Source of the DNA: Dastarcus helophoroides
Lineage: Eukaryota > Arthropoda > Insecta > Coleoptera > Bothrideridae
Direction of reading: 5' to 3'
Assembly (NCBI GenBank): GCA_028583605.1
Contig: CM053330.1
Location: 27,416,598 to 27,480,597, forward strand
Length of the DNA: 64,000 nt
This document shows positions 11,790-22,899 of the stretch, piece after piece (the stretch's first letter is position 1; each line of letters begins with the position of its first letter). The translations under genes were made by a program, and so were the position numbers. The notes beneath the pieces are model-generated. The model was not told the DNA's origin and ran no database searches. It was given only the letters and a program-made list of their open reading frames with translations.

Positions 11790-13520
11790 CGCATTAAGGC
11801 GCGGGTGGATTAGATTCCGCAGAAAATTGAAAAGATAAATTTTAATTGTCATTGAAATTTTGTACTTGATTAATTTTTTTACTTGTGCATACTGCGCATA
11901 AAATAAAATTACTAGAAAATTGAAAACATGAATTTTGAATAGGCATGAAATAATTTCAATAATTTTAAATGTCAGTGAAATTTTGGTAAAATTTTTTATG
12001 CGTGTGAAATAAATTCAACAAAACACTGAAAAGTGAATACCAAAAGCGCATAAAATAAAATCAGTAGAAAATTAAAGAAAGAGATTTTAAATGCAAATAA
12101 TGGAACAGATTTAGCAGCTCCTAAATTTTTTCATTTGCATTTTGAATAAATTCAGTACAAAGGTAAACAGAAAACGGATAAAATAATTTTAGTAAGAAAC
12201 TAAAAATTGCAATTTAATATCAAATGATTTACAAATGCTTGTGAAATAAATTTATAAAAAAGAGTTTTAAATTGAAAAAGGAAACCTTAAATGCGAGCAG
12301 ATTTTTTTATTCGCGTGGAGTAGCTTCACTAAAAAGTTGAAAAACGAAGTTAAAAATGTCAATAAAATACATTCTTTACTGAATGATTTCACTTGCATTA
12401 AAATACGTGTGGAACAAATTCCGAAAAAAATCAAAAAACGAGATATTGTAAATGTTCAAGAAATAATTTTAGTACAAAATTGAAAGGTATTTTTAAATAT
12501 GGAGGAAGGACATTTTAAATGTGGGTGGCTTTTTATGCGCATGAAGAAAATTCAGTAAAAAAAAGTGAAGTTTTAAATCGGACTAAAATAATTTGAAATA
12601 CGTGCCTTTACTGAATATTTTTCATGTGCAATTTAAATGCACGTGGAATAAATTTAGAAGCAAATGAAACAGTCTTAAATGCTCATGAAATAAATTTAGT
12701 AAGAAACCGAAAATATGTATTTTAAATGCGAGTGGAAAAACCTAATAAAAAATTGCAGAAAGGACATTTTAAATGCGAGTGGTTTTTTTTGTGCTTGTGG
12801 ATAGATTCAGTATAAATTTGAAAATTAAAGGTTTAAATGCGAATTAAATAAATTCTGTTTTTTTAGTGTTTTTTTTTACGAGCATAAGATCAATTCAGTA
12901 GATAATTAAATTCTAGTGGAAACCATTGCATTGAAAATTGAAAATTCATATTTTAAATGCGAGTGAAACACATTCTGTACTTATGAATGTTGTTCACTTG
13001 CATTTAAATTTACCTGGAATCAATTCAAGAGAAAATGAATAAGAGAAATTTTAAATGCTCCCGGAATAAATTTATTAAAAAATTCAAAAGACATATTCTC
13101 AATGCAGTGTGAAAACTTAATAGCAAATTGAGAAAAATAATTTTGAATGCCGGTGGATTGTATTATGGGCATAGGTAAATTCGATAAAAAGTTAAAAGGG
13201 AAGTTTTAAAAGCGAATTTTTACGCGCATGGGAGAAATTTATTGGAAAATGAAAAATAGAAGTTTTAAATGATTGAGAATTCTTAGTTGAAAATAAAAAA
13301 AAAATACTTTTTAAATGCTAGTGGATTTTTTATGCGCATGGAGTAGATTCATTAAAAAGCTTTGAATGCGAGTAAAATACATTTTGTACTTACTGAATGT
13401 TTTTCACTTGCATTAACATGGAATAAAATCAGAAGTATTTTAGATACGAGTCGAAAAATCTAATAAAAAATTGAGAAAGCGAATTTTAAATATGAGTAAT
13501 TTTTTATGTATTATATGCAA
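11790..13520. repeat. Degenerate satellite-like array (TTTTAAATGCGAGTGG units)
   Basis: Three words alternate through the region: TTTTAAATGCGAGTGG, TTTTTTATGCGCATGG and AATAAATTCAGTAAAAAATTGA. They are spaced by about 50-80 bp with many indels. Examples of the first word start near 12520, 12725, 12765 and 12952. The array resumes at 14830-15190 after a unique-looking interruption. No coding sequence is present. Confidence 0.72.
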
Positions 13521-13999
13521 TGAAAAACAATAAATTTGGAGTATGTAGATACTATTCTAAAAACAAAGATATTCCAATTAGCAAGAGAAATTTAGAAAAA
13601 TGAAATTATGTCGCGGAAACGTAACAAAGCTATCATGATAATACTCTCTAAAAAAAGGAGACATAGCAAAATGTTTTGACTCGCAATCTAATAATGATCA
13701 AATCCATGGGGTTCTCCAAGTGTCATAAAAATAAGGGTGTTACGTTATATTACTGTTAATGCAAAATATATGTCAGAATAATTATTATAGGAATAAAATT
13801 GTAAACATATGTTTTAATTTATTTTCCATATCACTGAACAGAAAAAAATTAACCCAAGAGATAAGTCACCCCGTTAAATGATTTTTTTTTTGCAAAACCC
13901 CGAGACTGGTCAATTTTATTTTTAGTTTTCTTAATGAAATTGCCAAATTTAATGAAATTCAGTTGTTTAAAAGTTGATATGGCATAGCCCATATACCGG
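13521..13999. other. Unique AT-rich interruption of the satellite-like array
   Basis: The array words vanish here. No gene or element ends were recognised. Confidence 0.45.
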
Positions 14000-14620
14000 A
14001 TGTTTTTTGTAGTTGGGAGGTTACCTTTATATGGAGTACCACTTATTATAAAGGCAAACTGATTTTGTCGATAGGACTAATCGGAGTTAAACTACCTTCT
14101 AAAAATATTTTTAACTTTCTCCCATTTCTGGTTATACCGTAAGTAGACATCAACCTTCTTATTTTAAATAGAAACCCCTAAATTTTACACCTTATTTGGG
14201 TTTTACGTAAAAAAATAAGATGAGTTTATTTTTACACGTTTATTGCTACCTTTGATAGTTTAAAAGATATTTCAATTTTTCGAAAAAAAAATGACAGAAA
14301 AGGGGGTTATTTTGACTCTTTGTATCTTTTTTAATATTTGCAGTAAAACATGAAAGTTGGGTTGAAGTCATGAAATATTATGGAGACTATAATAACGTAA
14401 TCAGGTTTTACATTTATTACACAGGGTGATGGAAATTTTATGATCATTAATGTTTTTGTTTTATTCAAAAAAATTTTGTTTTTTTTAATGGGAACAATGT
14501 GTTTTTTAATCATTACGCCATATAAAGGTAAACTCCCATCTAAAAAAAGCACCCGGTACAAGAAAAAAATCAAACTCGCCCCTATAAAAATTAGGGGTTG
14601 CAACTCTTTGGCATAAGTAA
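14000..14620. repeat. Interspersed repeat, second copy of the 4425-4930 family
   Basis: Alignable with 4425-4930 around the words GGTTATACCGTAAGT and TTATTTTAAATAGAAACCCC, with strong divergence. Neither end can be fixed and no protein is encoded. Confidence 0.45.
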
Positions 14621-14829
14621 TATGTTTTTAGGAGCGCCTTTTTATGAGAAATAGTATTACGTTTTTATACTTGAGTTATTAGAGAAAAACTGTTTTTTGG
14701 GATTATCTTTAAGGGGTGGTTTCACCACTTAAATCGCCAAGTTAGCATCTAAAAATAATACGTGTCCAATTGTTTTTAAGTATAATATATCATAAAATAA
14801 AAAAAAATCAGTGGGGTACACCTTGGGTA

Positions 14830-15190
14830 CTTTCCATGAATATTTTTTACTTGTATTTAAGTACACTTGGTATAAATTCAAAAGAAAATTAAAACGAGGA
14901 GTTTTAAATGCCCATGGAATAAATTCACTAGAAAAAGAAAGTTTTAAATGCTACTGGAAAAAAATTAATCGAAAATTGGAAAGATGTATGTCGAATGCGA
15001 GTGGGCAAATTTTTTTCCACTCGCATTTAAATGTATATGAAATGAATCCTTTTGAAAATCAAAAAGATTAGTTTTAACTGCTAGTGAAATAAACTTAGAG
15101 GAAAATTAAAAATATATTTTAAATGTTAACGAAAAACTGAATAGAAAATGAAGAAATATTCTAAATGCTAGTGACATTTATATAAAAATG
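14830..15190. repeat. Continuation of the TTTTAAATGC satellite-like array
   Basis: Words such as GAGTTTTAAATGCCCATGGA, TTTTAAATGCTACTGG and CACTCGCATTTAAATG recur at about 50-80 bp spacing, matching the array at 11790-13520. Confidence 0.68.
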
Positions 15191-15199
15191 TCAAGTTTA

Positions 15200-15790
15200 C
15201 ATATTGCTGATAATAATAATAATTTTTCCACATCCCTAAAGCAACGTTATGTGCGCCACTGACTCAAGTAAGCATAAATTACCCTCGGCATGAATTTTAA
15301 GTGCACACTCAAAGCTTCTTCGTACGCATAAAAAGCTGCGGCCTTTTTGCCACTTCATTGTGTCGACGCTCAGGCTAATTATAACGCAAAAGTCGGTGGA
15401 CAACTCGTAAAATATGAACACGGCTCTCTACTCTGCGCCCTCGCGCCGCTAAAAACACGGGCGAGTATTCTTGATTACAATTTTAATTAAAATTAGTGCC
15501 AAGTTTTCCGCATTAACCTCATGTCCATTATTAAACCGGTCGAATGGGGGATGGGGCTGCAGCAGAGGACAGATAATTCCATAATTTAGCATCGGAGGAA
15601 TTTCGAGGGGCGATCGAAGGGAATGACTCACTGCATCGACCCCTGGAACGCAACGGAGGCGCGTTTCGAGTGATGGCCGCGGTCAGGGTTTCCCCGCATA
15701 AGATGGAACGAACGTGATGCGATTTCCCGAAGTTCGTCGGTATTATCTTCCTTATATACAGATTAAATCTTGCCAAAGTTAGCTTTAACC
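15200..15790. other. GC-balanced single-copy-like block
   Basis: An (AAT)n run at 15210-15221 is followed by mixed-composition DNA with many CG dinucleotides (for example TGCGCCCTCGCGCCGC near 15435). A minus-strand open frame at 15531-15776 has no recognisable similarity. The block could be conserved non-coding sequence or an unrecognised exon; the sequence does not decide. Confidence 0.3.
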
Positions 15791-17246
15791 AACTGCGGCC
15801 ATAAGGTGTATGCAGCCTGCATGCAATAAAATATTATCATTAAATATATACTCCGAATTTTTTGAAGAGATTCCTTTACAAAAATGTCTGGTACGTGATG
15901 GTCCGACAATTTTAAAAATCAGTGGAGTTTAATTTTAACAAAAGCAATGACCTACCTAGGGCTTATGTTGCCTAGGGTAATTCTTAATTTGTCACCCTTT
16001 GAAGTCAATCAAAATTAATTTTTTCTGCCAAAATAGAACTAATATTTATAGTTTTTATCTAAGAATAAACAGAACAATAAGGAACAGTAAAAATAATTAA
16101 TGTATGTATATTCTTACAATTTTTGAAGAGCTTCCTTAAACAATTTTGTTGAGGTTTGGAGTTTTATCTAAAAATGTCAACTTTATTTTATTAAAATTCA
16201 GTACTGAAACTTAACCTTTTTAAATATTTTTTTTCGGTTCTACACTTGTAAATAATACATATTTAATAAATTACTTCTGTCGCCCTTATCACACCTGTTA
16301 TTATCAATTAATGATAGAACAAGATTACCAAACGAGAGTAGTTTTGTCATTGAACCCTGACAAACGTTCTTGAAAATAATAAATAATAAACAATTTGTCC
16401 AGGTACCTTCTTATTTTGTGACGCAAGTTAAATAATTGCACACAATGTCACCCTTATAACGATCAATCAAGCTGTACGAAAGGCCCATTCTCCAAAAAAA
16501 TCTAGATTTTCTTAAAGCTATTAACGTTAGCTATACAGGAAAAGCTTAGGAATTTAAATGTTTTTTTTTTTGGGCGCTTCGTATGATGCAATAAAATATA
16601 GGAATATAGGGTGTTTTATTTAAAAAGAATGAGTTTTTGCCATTTGAAATTAACAAAAATTAAAGTTAATTTTGGACACGTGATATAATTACTTTTGAAT
16701 CGTTCTAAGTGTACTTTTGCACAGAATAGCAATTTAACTAATTACTGTGCAAAAACACAGTTATATTCTTTAATGTCTGAGAAATGTTGAATTTTTGCTG
16801 AATGGCAAAAAATTATTTTCTAAAAATATCTGAGTAAATATTAGGTTTGCTCTATGATAAACTGATGAAATCCTAACTAAAATAATGAGCAGAATGCGAA
16901 ACATAAAAAAATAAATCATAAAATTTATAAGTTGTAATTAACAAAAAAAAAAAGGAATTTACATCTTCCTAGGAAATACAGAGCATCTTATATAATTGAA
17001 ACTTTCTTTAAGTTGTAGGATGGGGTCAATTTGGCAAAAATGCAAAAACTGTAAATGATGTCTTTATTGTTAGAGATATTGGACCTCCGGGTATTAGGGA
17101 GGCATACTGTATATATAAATATATTTCGTGGACCTAATAATTTGGATAAAATTTTGTATTTAGATAAAGTTTTGTTTTTTAAGCTTATCTGTTCAGGTGT
17201 TTTTCATGAAAAAAAGCTGATTTTAAATAAAAAAACTTTTTTTTAT
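15791..17246. other. AT-rich spacer, no gene recognised
   Basis: A near-palindrome, CCTAGGGCTTATGTTGCCTAGG, lies near 15955. Otherwise there are only A/T-rich words and short chance frames. Confidence 0.5.
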
Positions 17247-17317
17247 AATTCCATCTCATAAATTGAAATACAGAACTTGTTCCCTGAAATCAAGAAAAAT
17301 TAAAAAACATAACCAAG

Positions 17318-17366
17318 GTTGCTCTAACGCGTTTCGACAGCCAAGCTGTCATCTTCAGAGAGAAAC
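17318..17366 (-). ncRNA. Hammerhead-ribozyme-like motif, PLE-B copy 1
   Basis: Read on the minus strand: an 8-nt strand GTTTCTCT, the core box CTGAAGA (fits CUGANGA), one extra U, helix II GACAGC/GCTGTC with a 3-nt loop, GAA, the 6-nt palindrome ACGCGT as a minimal helix III, then T and AGAGCAAC, which pairs back with the first strand apart from one mismatch. Hammerhead ribozymes with very short helix III, probably active as dimers, are described from Penelope-like pseudo-LTRs. The extra U before helix II departs from the textbook core. Confidence 0.68.
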
Positions 17367-17400
17367 TAACATCCAATCTTAAAATTAACCCTTATATACT

Positions 17401-17575
17401 ACGAGGGTTCAAATGGAAGTGAGACGAATTCAAAGTTTTTGTTTTCATCAGCTCGAAAAGTTGTAGTATTCACCAAATCACATTTGAATATTTTGTTATT
17501 AATAATTTTATAAATAATATTTGGATCGAATCCGTTAACTTCAGCTATATGTTTAATTGTCTTCAACTCCTTTTC
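17401..17575 (-). pseudogene. PLE-B protein fragment upstream of the GIY-YIG domain (copy 1)
   Basis: This segment is clearly homologous to 18654-18836 of copy 2, encoding the region around IAEVNGFDPNIIYKIINKKK, upstream of the endonuclease domain. At 17400/17401 it joins directly to the 3' terminal repeat, so the whole GIY-YIG domain and most of the 3' untranslated part are deleted. It cannot make a working protein. Confidence 0.7.
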
Positions 17576-18053
17576 GGATTTTTTTTAAATTCATAACTTG
17601 CAGTTAATTTTTCGAACTTTAGACTCGTAATTTATAAAATAACGCGATATTTAAAGTTTGAATTTAAAATTTTACGAAAAAATTTGAAGTGAACATTTTG
17701 AGAAAAAAGTAAACGTTTAAAGATAATTGAAATGTATACAGAAAAGTCTGACATTTCCAGTTAACCTAGAAATTGCAAGAAAAACTAGAAATTATGATTC
17801 TCTGTTCACCCAACAAATATAGTTATGCCACTTCCGCTCAAAAAAAGACAGGTTCGCACGATATCAAAAAATAAATCAATGTTACTAATGTTACGACCCA
17901 CCAAACTTGTTTTGGTGGGTGTGATACAAGATTTTCAAATACAATCCAGTAGAAACGATTTTTGATGGAATGGACTGGCCCTTGGTTATCTTCAAAAATT
18001 GAAACACAGAACTTGTCCCCTGAAACCGAGAAAGATTAAAAAACACAACAAAG

Positions 18054-18102
18054 GTTGCTCTAACGCGTTTCGACAGCCAAGCTGTCATCTTCAGAGAGAA
18101 AC
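18054..18102 (-). ncRNA. Hammerhead-ribozyme-like motif, PLE-B copy 2
   Basis: Identical in layout to the copy 1 motif: CTGAAGA box, one extra U, GACAGC/GCTGTC helix II, GAA, palindromic ACGCGT and a closing AGAGCAAC strand. The core is unmutated relative to copy 1. It lies about 125 bp downstream of the protein stop, in the terminal repeat. Confidence 0.68.
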
Positions 18103-18225
18103 TAACATCTAATCTTAAAATAAACCCTTGTATACTAAGAATATTCACTTCGTGCGTGATCGGCTGCACCCGAACGCGCATCCAATCATACACGTCGTTG
18201 TGTCACAATTTCTTATCTATCAACC

Positions 18226-18840
18226 TTAACTATTTTTAACAGGTGAATGGCCTAAAGGTCCAGCGTAACCATTCATAAGGTTGTTTCCAGCCTTATGGAT
18301 GGCTAAGCTCTCACATGCATTTAACATATAGTTCTTATTAACTACTCTTAACAATTTAATATTATTATCTATCCTATGATTTAATTCAAAGGCATGTCGA
18401 GCCACACTTGACTTCTTAGTTCTTCCGTACCTTAAATGAGCCAAATGTTCTTTCAGTCGGATTTTAAGAGATCGTCTAGTTTGCCCGACATGTTTTTGAG
18501 GACAATCCCTACATGAAATTTGGTAAATACCAGACTTATCTGTTTGCTCTACTTTATCCTTTAAACTACCCAAAAGCGAATTTAATTTTCCATTAGAAGT
18601 ATAAATAACCCGAAAGCCCTGGTTCCATAAAATTCCACCCAAACCCTGCGTGAGCAAGGGCTCAAATGGAAGTGAGACGGATTTAAAGTTTTTGTTTTCA
18701 TGAGCTCGGAAAGTTGTGGTATTTACCAATTCACATTTGAATTTTTTCTTATTAATAATTTTATAAATAATATTTGGATCGAATCCATTAACTTCAGCTA
18801 TATGTTTAATTGTCTTCAACTCTTTTCTGAATCTTTCCCT
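18226..18840 (-). pseudogene. PLE-B C-terminal part with GIY-YIG endonuclease (copy 2)
   Basis: A 197-codon minus-strand frame carries the end of a Penelope-type protein. It contains SGIYQISCRDCPQKHVGQT, the GIY half with a Cys-x2-Cys pair and then HVG where YVG or YIG is expected, followed by RRSLKIRLKEHLAHLRYGR. The domain cuts DNA for target-primed integration in this class. The second signature tyrosine is replaced by histidine, so activity is doubtful. The reverse transcriptase domain is missing because the copy breaks off at about 18840. A proline-containing end (GHSPVKNS) replaces the GHSSLLKIVKVDR tail of the other copies through a small deletion near 18240. Confidence 0.85.
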
Positions 18841-18899
18841 ACTAAGAGGAAGATCCAGAAGCCGATGGACAAGGAAGGAACTTCCTTAACGAAACCAGT

Positions 18900-19306
18900 G
18901 CTTCCGGGTTATTTATACTTCTGACGGACAATTACATTCGCTTTTGGGTAGTTTAAAGGATAAAGTAGAGCAAACGGATAAGTCCGGTATTTACCAAATT
19001 TCATGTAGTGATTGTCCTCAAAAGTATGTTGGGCAAACTAGACGATCTCTTAAAATCCGACTGAAGGAACATTTGACTCATCTGAGGTAGGGAAGAACTG
19101 AGAAGTTAAGTGTGGCTCGACATGCCTTTGAATTAAATTATAGGATAGATAATAATATTAAATTGTTAAGAGTAGTTAATAAGAATTATATGTTAAATGC
19201 ATGTGAAAGCTTAGCCATCCATAAGGCTGGAAACAACCTTATGAATGGTTACGCTGGGCCTTTAGGCCATTCATCTTTGTTAAAAATAGTTAAGGTCGAT
19301 AGATAA
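18900..19306 (+). pseudogene. PLE-B C-terminal GIY-YIG fragment (copy 3)
   Basis: Plus-strand reading from about 18905 gives VIYTSDGQLHSLLGSLKDKV and then SGIYQISCSDCPQKYVGQT, RRSLKIRLKEHLTHLR and, after a TAG stop at 19088-19090, SVARHAFELNYR through to GHSSLLKIVKVDR with a TAA at 19304-19306. Here the YVG tyrosine that copy 2 lost is intact. The copy begins inside the linker before the endonuclease, is 5'-truncated and faces copy 2 head to head. Confidence 0.82.
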
Positions 19307-19422
19307 GGAATTGTGGCACAACGATGTGTATGATTGAATGCGCATGCGCGTTCGGGTGCGGCCGATCATGCACAAGGTGAATATTTTTAGTATATAAGGA
19401 TTAATTTTAAGATTAGATGTTA

Positions 19423-19471
19423 GTTTCTCTCTGAAGATAACAGCTTGGCTGTCGTAACGCGTTAGAGCAAC
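19423..19471 (+). ncRNA. Hammerhead-like motif with disabling changes, PLE-B copy 3
   Basis: Same layout as copies 1 and 2, but the conserved GAAA is GTAA (19454-19457) and the first base pair of helix II is changed (AACAGC instead of GACAGC). The core A-to-T change should abolish cleavage by known hammerhead rules. It serves as a natural mutant for comparison. Confidence 0.6.
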
Positions 19472-19577
19472 CTTTGTTATGTTTTTTAATCTTTCTTGGT
19501 TTCAGGGGACAAGTTCTGTATTTCAATATTTAAAGATAACCAAGGACCAGTCCGTTCCATCAAAAATTCCATCTCAT

Positions 19578-20604
19578 CAATTTTTAACATATTTGCATTG
19601 TTGCTATTGGATGTTATCATACTAGTACCTCAAAACTCTACAAAACGGTTGATGGCTGAAGTAATAAAATACCTCTATATCTTTCATATCTCTAAAATGG
19701 CCCTAACGATTGATATGAGAATTTATATTTAGTTGATCTTTGTTTTTTTAATTTACCTAATACGTAGGTATCTTCTCCGAAAAAACAGGATTTTACGAAA
19801 AATAAATAACGCCAAGCCAAGCTTGGTCATTCACTCTTCTAAAAATGTACAGTTCCATATTCTCAGCTTAAAAAATGTATTTGCTACTTTAAGTGGAATA
19901 AGTCTTATGATTTCAAACATTAGATACTCAGGCCCAAAATCTAATGAATCAGAAAGACTCAGTTTTAATTAAAAACCCCATAAACAACCCTGTTGGGCCC
20001 ACCAGGGATAGCTTTATATCTCAATTGATACGAATTGTTCTTTGGTAAATCTGAAGTATAGGTTTTGTCCTCTAAGTTTATTGATAACTGTGGCACGTCC
20101 AGAGGTTTCGTCTCGGTAATACGACACAAAGAGAGGAGCCCAGCTTGAAACATACCCAGCTATTAATCTTATCTAGCAAAATTGTAAAGCTAATTAAGGA
20201 CAGCACAACTTGGAGAGAGAATTACAAGCCGGTCGAGTCCTGTTATATTTATATCATTAATACAGTAAACGGAGCGGCAAAGTTTAACTAGAATGGACTT
20301 TTTTTTTGAGTAACTGCTTCAGATGCCATCTGGAATGTAAAGTCTAATTACTGTCTCTTTTGTGTATTCTACAAATTAGTTTGTTCTTTATATAAATAGT
20401 TTCTGCAAATGAAACATATTTAAATTCATGTTATAGAAAATTATGATTTCAGTATCTAATGATTAATTATCTCGGCTTTGTAGCATTTGCTTAGCAGCTG
20501 TATAAAATTTTTCAATCGTCTTTTATCCTCATCTGTATCTTAAGCAATTTATCTGTAATATAAATTAATATAATTAGTAATCTGTTCAATACTTACTTTA
20601 CTTT
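19578..20604. other. Spacer with one unexplained minus-strand open frame
   Basis: Most of this stretch has no recognisable content. A minus-strand frame at 19965-20153 (62 codons, ending IPGGPNRVVYGVFN) has less A/T-biased codons than its surroundings. I cannot name it. It might be a fragment of an unrecognised element or a small exon. Confidence 0.3.
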
Positions 20605-21385
20605 TTCGAGTCCGGATCCCAACGTTTAAACATTTTCAGCACGGAATCTAGCCACGTCTATAGCCTGGGTACTAGCGAGTTACAAGTCATCAAGGGTATA
20701 TTTTGAAGGGCATAGCCCACATGATCTCAGATGAGACATATTCTGGATTTCTCCGCATTCACACAGTATGTCATCTTCGGTTATGATGCCCCACTTTGAC
20801 AGATTAATCTTCACATGTGCAACGCCGGTACGCATTCGGTTAAGCGTACGCCAAGTCCTTCATTCCAGCTTTATTTCTGGTGATGGTTTTTAAAGTAGAG
20901 GGTAGGTTTCTGTGGGTTTTATGTCGACGGTTCTCATAAAGCGTCTTCTGGATTTGAGCAGGCTCACTTCTTGTGGTTCTTCGATATGATATAGAGGGTG
21001 TCTATCAAAGGTTTATTTGAACTTTTCCACGTACTGCACACTGTCTCCGCAATCTTTCGGTGGTGCAAAATCCGCGGCTTGATATAACAGGGGCAGGGGG
21101 GTTGGTTTCATATAGCCTATAGTTATTCTGCATGTATCGTTCAGTGCGTTCGTGACATTTTGATCTTTTCCATACTTGGCACGCATATTCTGCTGTGGAG
21201 AAACACCTAGCTTCGGCTGTTGTCGTAAGGACTCTTAGGTTCCGTCCCTATCTGTTCCCTACAAGTTTCCCTAGGAGGTTATTTCTGGTGTTGACCTTCT
21301 GCTTGGTTTTGTGGTACGTGAGAGAGCGGTCGAGCACGACTCCTAGGTACTTTGGGGTGTCTCTGTGTTCTAACGTTTGTCCCTC

Positions 21386-22110
21386 TCAGGTTACCTTTAA
21401 TTTTTTAGTAGCCAGATGTGTGTTTAAGTGGAAGGCAGAAACCTGGGTTTTAGTAGGGTTTGGTTTTAGCGAGTTCTGTTTGTAGTAGCTTGACATCATT
21501 TGTAGGGCTTCCTCCAACTTAGTTTTTATGATTTGAAACGATTTCCCCCTTATGGCAATGCCGAGATTGTCGGCATATATAAAATAATTCGCCTCATGGT
21601 GCACCGGTCATTAGTATGGATATTAAAAAGAGATGGTGCCAGCACACTCTTCTAAGGCAGTCCATTCCTTTGTATTCTCCACCTGCTCTTCTTTCCATCG
21701 AACAACATAGTACCGCCTATTACATAACAGAGATTCGATTATTTTTGTAAAGTTATAGTTCTTTAGTGTATTGGGGTTTTTGTCAAGAGTTTCCTGTAGT
21801 TAGCGGTATCGTAAGCAGCTGTGAGGTCAACCACCGTCTAACCCTGTTATCTCCCTTCGTTCAAATTTCTCTTCGATAAATTTGGTGATGCTCAGAATTT
21901 ACCGTGTATAGGATTTTCGGGCCCTGAGGCCCGCCTGTTAAGGAATAAGTTTTAAATCCAGTTAATTTTGAAAACGGTTTAGAATAAGGCGTTCGTATAG
22001 TTTGAACTTATGGCACAATAGGGACATCGCGAGGGAACTGCTTGACAGCTCAGGGTCTTTCCCTGGTTTGGGAAGAGCAATTATTTTGGACTTGCGTCAT
22101 TGTTTTGGCA
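21386..22110 (-). pseudogene. LINE reverse transcriptase fragment with YADN active site
   Basis: The minus-strand readings include TVVDLTAAYDTANYRKLL (motif A, near 21830), SVLAPSLFNI (motif B, near 21625) and NYFIYADNLGIAIRGKSF (motif C). The catalytic YADD is YADN, encoded GAC AAT at 21571-21566, which would inactivate polymerisation. The downstream NSLKPNPTKTQVSAFHL motif matches jockey/R1-like enzymes. Several stops interrupt the domain. Confidence 0.78.
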
Positions 22111-22628
22111 CTTGATAGGTAGTCTTGCAATTGTTATAGAGTCCCAATAGCCATGGTTTTGATTTTGAGCTGAAGTGCGTAATTTGTTCTGCCAACATTT
22201 TATCCACTTTATTCACATTTTTCATGTTATCTAGGTCCTTCTCGAGTTTGCCGATGGTAAGCAGAACTTTGAGTAAGTTGTTCTCTATTTCTGGGTTTCT
22301 CTTTATTTTTGTTTCTGGGGACTTTGTTCTATTTGTTTTGCCATTAACGATTAATTGGTGTACGTTGATTTGGGTTTACTGCACATGGTTGTTTCATCAT
22401 CTTTATAGGGTCACCGTTAAGTTTCTTTACCATATTTCAGGCCTGCTTACTACTATGGGTCACGTCCATCTTTTCAAGAGCTTTAACCCATCTTTTTTGT
22501 CTAGCGGCGCTTACTATTTCTTGTAGTTTTTTGCCTATCTCTGCAGTAGTTTCACTAAACTGGTCCTTGTTATATTGTTCTGTATATTGTACCATTATAT
22601 CCTTTGTTTGTTGGCTTAATCCTAATAT

Positions 22629-22841
22629 TTAATGTTGTTTACATCCCCTAGGTATATGTTTCCTGGAGGTAGATTTCACCACTTCTACAAAGGCGTCGTA
22701 GTTTTCTGGGGTTGTAGCTAGGTGCTGGACTTTTATATTAAGTTTGCTTAAATAATTTACCCAGTCAGCTTTTTTAAAGTTGAATCTCCGTTTGAAAGGA
22801 ATTTTAGGGGCTTTTAGGGCACTGTAGACGCATGCAGCCAT
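22629..22841 (-). pseudogene. LINE ORF2 linker between endonuclease and reverse transcriptase
   Basis: A 70-codon frame ends AFVEVVKSTSRKHIPRGCKQ. The RKHIPRG motif followed by a short gap is the usual junction before the reverse transcriptase in this LINE group. It lies in order between the two catalytic domains. On its own it would not be identifiable; the call depends on context. Confidence 0.6.
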
Positions 22842-22899
22842 GAGTCTGTGTTGCGTTCTTGGGATAGGTTTGTAGAACTTCTTGATGCATCGGTCCTCT

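Larger units (their letters stand above)
17260..19564. mobile_element. Compound Penelope-like element, family PLE-B (two minus copies and one plus copy)
   Basis: The block is bracketed by the same 13-mer, AATTCCATCTCAT, at 17247-17259 and 19565-19577, a target duplication that embraces everything between. Inside are a minus-strand copy with a large internal deletion (17260-17575), an AT-rich insert (17576-17955), a second minus copy (about 17956-18840) with the GIY-YIG end of the protein, and a plus copy (about 18897-19564) facing it head to head. All three terminal repeats contain a hammerhead-like motif. Tandem, inverted and 5'-truncated units with terminal pseudo-LTRs are known features of Penelope-like retroelements. 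A fourth copy lies at 27229-27546. Confidence 0.8.

Noticed and set aside
17891..18193. 100-codon minus-strand frame in the PLE-B 3' region
   Set aside because: It lies across the terminal repeat and hammerhead motif, downstream of the real protein stop.
22224..22526. Plus-strand frame of 100 codons opposite the LINE
   Set aside because: It is the antisense shadow of the minus-strand reverse transcriptase region.
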